Positions 13,540 through 17,753 of a stretch of 17,753 nt of DNA are shown here, one piece after another. Made by a program: the position numbers and the translations under genes. Origin of the DNA: JTS-RE9 sp964649195 (lineage in GTDB: Bacteria > Planctomycetota > Phycisphaerae > Phycisphaerales > Phycisphaeraceae). The DNA lies in the NCBI GenBank assembly GCA_964649195.1, contig CAZYPK010000113.1, positions 1-17,753 of the forward strand. The letters are read 5' to 3'. Under the pieces are notes generated by a model. It was not told the DNA's origin. It saw only the letters and a program-made list of their open reading frames with translations, and made no database searches. Position 1 is the stretch's first letter, and the number at the start of each line of letters is the position of its first letter.

Positions 13540-14058
13540 ATGACTGATTCGGCCCTGCTGACCGCCGCGTATGAACAGGCGCAGAAAAGCCTGGGGTTCA
13601 ACGGACTGCCCATCGGTTCGGTGCTGGCCGACGCCGGGGGCAGGATCGTGGCCCGCGGGCATAATCGCCGGTACGTGGATGAGGATGTGACCGCCCACGC
13701 CGAGACGGTCTGCCTGCGCGACGCGGGCATCCGCCGGGACTTCGATCGGTGTACGCTGGTCAGCACGCTCAGTCCGTGCATCATGTGTACCGGCACGGCG
13801 CTGCTGTTTCAGATTCCGCGCATCATCGTGGGGGAGAATGTCACCTTCGCCGGCGCCGAGCATCTGCTGAAGAAGGCCGGCGTCGAACTGATCATCGTGC
13901 AGGACGAACGGTGCATCGCCATGATGGCGCAGCTGGTGCAGGACCACCCGGAAAAGTGGTGGGGCGACATCGGCATCCCCGAACAACTCTGGTCCGTCGA
14001 AGAAGGCCGGTGGAAGGCCAAAATGAAACGCATGGGGTATGGACGCTTCCTGCGTTAA
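13540..14058 (+). CDS. Fcy1-like zinc cytosine deaminase (nucleobase deaminase)
   Basis: Zinc-dependent deaminase of the CDA/tRNA-adenosine-deaminase superfamily, expected to turn cytosine (or a related base) into uracil with release of ammonia. 172 residues. Zinc and catalytic residues: HAE (His53, Glu55) and SPCIMC (Cys80, Cys83). It is closer to yeast cytosine deaminase Fcy1 than to bacterial CodA, which is an amidohydrolase: PIGSVLAD, GRGHN-like ARGHNRR with Asn42, STLSPCIMCTG, IPRIIVGENVTF, DERC and W-x-DIG all match in order. A 25-residue C-terminal extension (about 148-172) goes past the yeast end. AGGAG lies 6 bases before ATG 13540, so that start is used rather than GTG 13501. Substrate is inferred from family. 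Confidence 0.85.
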   Translation: MTDSALLTAAYEQAQKSLGFNGLPIGSVLADAGGRIVARGHNRRYVDEDVTAHAETVCLRDAGIRRDFDRCTLVSTLSPCIMCTGTALLFQIPRIIVGENVTFAGAEHLLKKAGVELIIVQDERCIAMMAQLVQDHPEKWWGDIGIPEQLWSVEEGRWKAKMKRMGYGRFLR

Positions 14059-14367
14059 GCATCGCTTGCCGGTGATGTCTTGAGGGCGACGTTTTGCAAT
14101 GGCTTGGGTGTGCCCATCTTTTGCGGCAAGATATGATTCCGGGTGGCTGGGGCTGAGTCCGCGAAGCCCCGGCCAGGCGACCATCGACTTTCAGTTGCAC
14201 CACCTTGCTTCGTGCATCTGGGCCGGGGCTTTCGCAAAGTCTTCAGCCCCAGCCACCCTTCAGCATGGCCGGTGGATATTCATCTGGAAATCCGCCCCCT
14301 CCCGCCGTGTCGCCATCGGTCACGCTATCATCCATGACCATCGTCCATTCGCCACTGAGCCTTCCGC
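14059..14367. other. 309-bp gap without a gene
   Basis: The gap between the deaminase and mlaF-like genes holds the inverted repeat at 14141-14257 and, near its end, a -10-like TATCAT (14326-14331) that could start the mlaF-like message, with no clear -35. CTTGCCG (about 14066) and CGGCAAG (14124-14130) are complementary but 50 bases apart. No open frame here looks like protein. Confidence 0.5.
14141..14257. repeat. Inverted repeat, two copies of the dispersed 34-bp unit
   Basis: Left arm 14141-14174 starts GGGTGGCTGGGGCTGA and is identical to the reverse complement of 3188-3221. Right arm about 14221-14257 is the inverted counterpart with a few substitutions (GGCCGGGGCTTTCGCAAAGT, then CTTCAGCCCCAGCCACCC). 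The 46-bp loop is unique. The transcript could form a long GC-rich stem. It contains no gene and does not have the T-run of a terminator. Confidence 0.88.
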
Positions 14368-15234
14368 GTGACTCCGCCAACGACCCTTCAACCCGCGCCT
14401 TCCCTGCCCCCAAGCGGCGCCGCCCATGACGCATCGGCGGCGGCGTCACCATCGAACGGATCGATCGTCGAGCTGCGCGGGCTGCACAAATCGTTCGGCT
14501 CGCTGCGCGTCCTGGCCGGCGTCGATCTCGCCTTTGAGCGCGGCCGCACCACCGTGGTCCTGGGCCCCAGCGGCACGGGCAAATCGGTGCTGCTCAAACA
14601 CATCGTCGGCCTGCTGCGTCCCGATGCGGGCGAGGTTCATTTTGCCGGCCGGCGCATCGACGGGCTTGGCGAACATGACCTGGTCGCGTTGCGAAAGAAG
14701 ATCGGCTTCCTGTTTCAGATGGGCGCCTTGTTCGATTCCAAGAACGTGCTGGACAATGTCGCGTTTCCGCTCATCGAGCATGCGCGGATGTCCCGCTGCG
14801 AGCGCGAGGATCGCGTGGCCGGCGTGCTGAACATGGTCGGGCTTCCGGGCATTCAGATGAAGATGCCCGGGGACCTGTCGGGCGGCCAGCGCAAGCGCGT
14901 GGCCCTGGCGCGGGCGGTGGTGCTCGAACCTGAGCTGATTCTTTACGACGAGCCGACCACCGGCCTGGATCCGATCACCAGCGATGTCATCAACGAACTG
15001 ATCAACAGCCTGCGCGAGAAGCTGCACATCACCAGCATCGCAGTGACGCACGACATGGCCAGCGCCCGCAAAATTGCCGACCGGATGGTGCTGCTTTACG
15101 ATGGGAAAGTGGTGGCCGACGGTTCCACGCAGGCGTTCCTGGCGACCGCCGATGATCGTGTTCAGCGGTTCATTCATGGCCGCGCCGATGCGGATGAGCT
15201 GGCGGCGATACGCAACGGTTTCGCGGGACGATGA
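14368..15234 (+). CDS. mlaF: MlaF-type ABC transporter ATP-binding protein
   Basis: Cytoplasmic ATPase of a phospholipid (Mla/MCE) transport complex that keeps outer-membrane lipid asymmetry. 288 residues. Walker A GPSGTGKS (66-73), Q-loop FQMGALFDS (116-124, with the typical MlaF GALFDS), signature LSGGQRKRVALARA (170-183), Walker B LILYDEPTTGLDP (190-202), switch His228. The first about 32 residues are Pro/Ala/Ser-rich and absent from standard MlaF. GTG 14368 is the first start after an in-frame TGA at 14356 and no ATG lies before the ATPase core, so a start further in cannot be ruled out only if a rare start is used. The mlaD gene follows 49 bases later. No mlaE is next to it. Confidence 0.9.
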   Translation: MTPPTTLQPAPSLPPSGAAHDASAAASPSNGSIVELRGLHKSFGSLRVLAGVDLAFERGRTTVVLGPSGTGKSVLLKHIVGLLRPDAGEVHFAGRRIDGLGEHDLVALRKKIGFLFQMGALFDSKNVLDNVAFPLIEHARMSRCEREDRVAGVLNMVGLPGIQMKMPGDLSGGQRKRVALARAVVLEPELILYDEPTTGLDPITSDVINELINSLREKLHITSIAVTHDMASARKIADRMVLLYDGKVVADGSTQAFLATADDRVQRFIHGRADADELAAIRNGFAGR

Positions 15235-15283
15235 AGCCCCCTGATCGCGGGTGATCCTGCGGCGAAGAAAAACGAGGTTTGCC

Positions 15284-16372
15284 ATGACCGATCGATTTCG
15301 ACATGTTCTGGTAGGCATCACCGCCATCTGCGGCATCATCGGCATGGCGGGGCTGCTGATGTTGTTCGGCTATGTGCCCGACTGGGCCGAGGGCGGGTAC
15401 ATCGTGAAGGTACACATGCCCGACGCCGCCGGGCTGACCCCCGGCTCGCGCATCAAGATGAACGGGCTGGATGTCGGCCGCGTGGTGACGGTCGAGCTGC
15501 GCAAGCCCATCAGCCTCGGCGTGGAGGTGACGACGAAGGTCAAGGATGAGTTCGATCTGCCCGTGGGGGTCAAGGCATCCGTTTCGCCGACGCTTTTGGG
15601 CGGCAGTCCCGCCTTGGATTTCAGCGTCAAACACCTGGCGGATCAGCAGGAAATCCAAATGCTCCCCCGCGACGGCACCGCGCTGGTCCAAGGCGGTTCA
15701 TCGAGCCTGACCGGGCAACTGGCGACCCAGCTCGAATCGGCGATGGAACGCCCGATGGCCCAGTTCACCCGCATCAGCGACAACTTCGAATCGATCGCCA
15801 GGGACTGGTCCGATCTGTCCAAACACCTGATCCAACTCACCAGCCAGGTCAGCCCGGATGAAGTCGATGCCGGCAACGGGAAAAAGATGGGCAACATCAC
15901 CACGGTGCTCGCCCGCGCCGATCAGCGGCTGGCGGAAATGCGGCAGGTGATCGAGGGCATCAACTCGCTGGTCAACGACCCGGCCATGCGCGACGATCTC
16001 AAGACCTCCCTGGCCAACATCAAGGATGCGTCGGGCAACATCAAGGAAGTCACTGCGGACACGAAGAACCTCATCGCCAAGGCGGACGGCAGCGTGGCGA
16101 AGGTCGATGAACTGGTGGACTCGGCCAAGGGCAACATCGATCAGCTCACCCGCCGCTACGTCGCCGTCGCCGACGACATGAGCGGCACGATTCTCGCCAT
16201 GCGCAAGACCATCGACCAGGTCCGCGAAGGCGACGGCACCGTGGGCAAGCTCATCAACGATCCATCGCTCTACAACAACCTCAACGAGTCGGTGAAAAGA
16301 CTCGACAGCGCCCTGATCGATATGAAACTGCTGATCCAGAAGTGGGAAAAGGAAGGCATCATCAAGTTCTGA
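15284..16372 (+). CDS. mlaD: MlaD-type MCE-domain protein
   Basis: Periplasmic lipid-carrying subunit of the Mla/MCE transporter, anchored in the inner membrane. 362 residues. One membrane segment (about 9-29), then an MCE domain (about 38-115: GYIVKVHMPDAAGLTPGSRIKMNGLDVGRV...PTLLGGSPALDF). The rest is a long helical region (about 150-350) full of TTV/NLI/ANIKDASG-type heptads, as in MCE proteins with long needle or coiled tails. Standard E. coli MlaD is about 183 residues, so this one is twice as long and may span more of the periplasm. GAGGT lies 5 bases before ATG 15284; an upstream in-frame GTG 15251 is less likely. It is co-directional with mlaF and probably co-transcribed. Confidence 0.9.
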   Translation: MTDRFRHVLVGITAICGIIGMAGLLMLFGYVPDWAEGGYIVKVHMPDAAGLTPGSRIKMNGLDVGRVVTVELRKPISLGVEVTTKVKDEFDLPVGVKASVSPTLLGGSPALDFSVKHLADQQEIQMLPRDGTALVQGGSSSLTGQLATQLESAMERPMAQFTRISDNFESIARDWSDLSKHLIQLTSQVSPDEVDAGNGKKMGNITTVLARADQRLAEMRQVIEGINSLVNDPAMRDDLKTSLANIKDASGNIKEVTADTKNLIAKADGSVAKVDELVDSAKGNIDQLTRRYVAVADDMSGTILAMRKTIDQVREGDGTVGKLINDPSLYNNLNESVKRLDSALIDMKLLIQKWEKEGIIKF

Positions 16373-16381
16373 TTGATGCAG

Positions 16382-16438
16382 GATGAGTGTGTCATCGCAT
16401 GATGAACGAATCATCACATGATGAATGCGTCATCACAC
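16382..16438. repeat. Three 19-bp dyad repeats
   Basis: Units start at 16382, 16401 and 16420. Each is GATGA-N5-TCATC plus a 4-base link, and the stems are perfect in all three while the 5-base loops differ (GTGTG, ACGAA, ATGCG). They begin 10 bases after the mlaD stop. Equal 19-bp spacing with conserved arms and free loops suggests sites selected for the dyad, either RNA hairpins or protein-binding sites. Confidence 0.75.
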
Positions 16439-16444
16439 CTCCAA

Positions 16445-16472
16445 AGCCCACGCACTCCTGTGCGTGGGTTTC
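16445..16472. terminator. Hairpin between convergent mlaD and coiled-coil gene
   Basis: CCCACGCAC and GTGCGTGGG form a perfect 9-bp stem with a TCCT loop, extended by AAG on the left and a TTT on the right. It lies in the 110-bp gap between two converging genes. The T-run is only three to four bases on each strand, so it is a plausible bidirectional terminator of moderate strength. Confidence 0.6.
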
Positions 16473-16482
16473 GATCCTTCCA

Positions 16483-17439
16483 TCAATCCGCCGCCGTCGT
16501 TGCCGCGGCCTGCGAAGCAATGGGCGATTCTCCGGGGGCTTCACCGGGCGCTTCGCCTTTGGTGGTGGCGGTTGAATCATCGAGCAGGTTGATTTTGGTT
16601 GTCTCTTCCTCGACCGCCGGCGTGTCGTTCGTCGGCACGATGGCCGGCGCCGATGGCTGGGCGGGAGCGGGGGCGGCAGGTTGTGAAGCGTTGGTGATCG
16701 GCGCCTGGCCGCCGATCTTGCTGACCGACACCGCCACGAAGCTGGCGACGGTCAGGGCGACCAGGGCCAGCGACCAGCTCACGATGGACATGGTGGTCAT
16801 CTGCTTCTGATTGCGTATGAAAAGCTGCCGCACCTGCTCGGCGGCCTGCGATTCCTGTTCCGCCATGCGGCGAAGCAGGATGGTGCCGGCCTCGTTGGCG
16901 TCGGCCATGCGGTCGAGCGTGCCGGTGAGCGAGTTGAAGCTGCCCAGGATCTGCTCGCTGCGCTGATGGCCCGCATCAAGCTGCTGGCCGATGGCGCTCA
17001 TGGCATGTTCGTGATGCTTGGTGGATTGCGACAGGCCGTTGAGGGCCTCGGCCAGCTTGGTGTTGTGCTGCACCTGCTGATTGAGATTGGTCTGAATGGC
17101 TTCGAGGGTGCGCGTCTGGTTGCGGGTGGCTTCGGGCAGGCTCTTGAGCGCCTCGGGCAGGCCGTCGAGCACGCGAAGCAGCCGTTCGCTGCGCTGGGCC
17201 TGGGTTTCCAGGTGGTTTCGCACGCTGGACATGAGAGAGACCATCTCCTCGTAGCCGCGCTGGAGCTTGTCCATCGGCGACTCCCTGGCGATGCGCTTGA
17301 TGGGCAGGGCGTCATCCTGCTCCATCTCCGCGACCATCACGCCGCCGTCGGTCGGGGTGTCGCCGGCGATCGGGCCGCTCTTGCGGCCGCGCTTGAACCA
17401 CTGCACGAAGTTGCCGAAACGATCCGCAAGCTTTGCCAT
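16483..17439 (-). CDS. Coiled-coil protein with one membrane segment, unrecognised
   Basis: 318 residues, family unknown to me. N-terminal about 1-56 is basic then acidic and looks disordered. Residues about 57-212 are a long coiled coil with heptads of Leu and Gln/Glu and no Cys or catalytic motif. One hydrophobic segment covers about 217-240 (TMSIVSWSLALVALTVASFVAV). The end, about 245-318, is Pro/Ala/Thr/Glu-rich and low-complexity, ending in Asp. With a cytoplasmic helical region and a single segment near the C-terminal third, it could be a scaffold or spacer that links a cytoplasmic complex to the membrane. AAGGAG lies 7 bases before ATG 17439. It converges on mlaD; no partner is implied. 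Confidence 0.75.
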   Translation of the reverse strand: MAKLADRFGNFVQWFKRGRKSGPIAGDTPTDGGVMVAEMEQDDALPIKRIARESPMDKLQRGYEEMVSLMSSVRNHLETQAQRSERLLRVLDGLPEALKSLPEATRNQTRTLEAIQTNLNQQVQHNTKLAEALNGLSQSTKHHEHAMSAIGQQLDAGHQRSEQILGSFNSLTGTLDRMADANEAGTILLRRMAEQESQAAEQVRQLFIRNQKQMTTMSIVSWSLALVALTVASFVAVSVSKIGGQAPITNASQPAAPAPAQPSAPAIVPTNDTPAVEEETTKINLLDDSTATTKGEAPGEAPGESPIASQAAATTAAD

Positions 17440-17591
17440 GTGCGATCTCCTTATCGCGGAGCACATCCGTGTGAAAAACCCCGGCCTCGCCCGCATCGCT
17501 CACTGCAATGCGAAGTGACGAAGGCCCGTTTTGCAGTATCGGTCGGGCGACAGGCTTCAATCGAATATTTGCGCCGGGTGAAATGCGATCA

Positions 17592-17753
17592 CCTCTTGAA
17601 AAAGAGGTCGGAGATCAGAGGTCAGAGATCAGGGAACAGGAGACAGGAAACAGGAGACAGAAAGAAGCCCACAGCCGCTTGCGGCTTCGCTTCCGCCGGG
17701 AGGGCGAGGCGCCCGCCGAGCCGTTCGTTTGCGAAGCCCGTCCGCGGGCTGAA
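17592..17753. repeat. Heptamer array plus GC-rich palindromes at window end
   Basis: The 314-bp gap after 17439 has no gene. CCTCTT-GAAA-AAGAGG (about 17592-17607) is a small hairpin. From 17604 to 17659 there are eight 7-bp units: GAGGTCG, GAGATCA, GAGGTCA, GAGATCA, GGGAACA, GGAGACA, GGAAACA, GGAGACA. TTGAAAAAGAGGTC (17596-17609) is identical to the inner flank of the 1214-1330 element read on the other strand. From about 17666 the sequence is GC-rich with small perfect palindromes (AGCCGC-TT-GCGGCT; AGCCCG-TCCG-CGGGCT) and runs off the window edge. Confidence 0.8.

Overview
The window is about 17.75 kb of GC-rich bacterial DNA that looks chromosomal. It carries thirteen protein-coding genes, the first of them cut by the window edge, on both strands. 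No transposase, integrase, phage gene, rRNA, tRNA or CRISPR array was seen. An LptF/LptG-type permease and an MlaF/MlaD pair point to a diderm with an asymmetric outer membrane. A BlaI/M56-peptidase pair, a degenerate HPt-like protein, a secreted beta-propeller-like protein and many palindromic intergenic repeats fit Planctomycetota (perhaps Phycisphaerae). That placement is inference from gene content and style, not a phylogenetic result.

Layout. 2-1183 (+): end of an esterase-type alpha/beta hydrolase, preceded by a Pro-Pro-Ala repeat linker. 1417-3129 (+): LptF/LptG-family permease. 3357-5449 (+): autoregulated-looking BlaI repressor overlapping an M56 (BlaR1-like) membrane metallopeptidase with a very charged C-terminal tail, closed by a clear intrinsic terminator. 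5708-6349 (+): small HPt-like protein whose phosphoacceptor site seems degenerate. 6371-7441 (-) and 7551-8228 (+): divergent class I DAHP synthase and riboflavin synthase. 8271-10031 (-): glutaminyl-tRNA synthetase. 10190-11704 (-): secreted beta-propeller-like protein. 11871-13468 (-): membrane-anchored hydrolase translationally coupled to deoxyribose-phosphate aldolase. 13540-14058 (+): Fcy1-like cytosine deaminase. 14368-16372 (+): MlaF ATPase and MlaD MCE protein without an adjacent MlaE permease. 16483-17439 (-): unrecognised coiled-coil protein with one membrane segment.

How the genes work together. Most are housekeeping or envelope genes in one- to two-gene units. The envelope genes (lptF/G-like, mlaFD) would move lipopolysaccharide-like lipid and phospholipid. 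DeoC and the deaminase suggest nucleoside and base salvage. BlaI/M56 is a proteolysis-relieved repressor system with a visible promoter and operator.

The most unusual content is between the genes. Several gaps hold inverted or tandem repeats: hairpins whose arms are 7-bp tandem repeats (1214-1330 and 10092-10191, with a half copy at 17596-17659), a 34-bp exact repeat in opposite orientations (3188-3221 and 14141-14174), a 139-bp near-palindrome (11723-11861) and three 19-bp dyad repeats (16382-16438). I did not find an obvious new multi-gene defence or mobile system. The best leads are the repeat families, the BlaI/M56 variant and the degenerate HPt protein.
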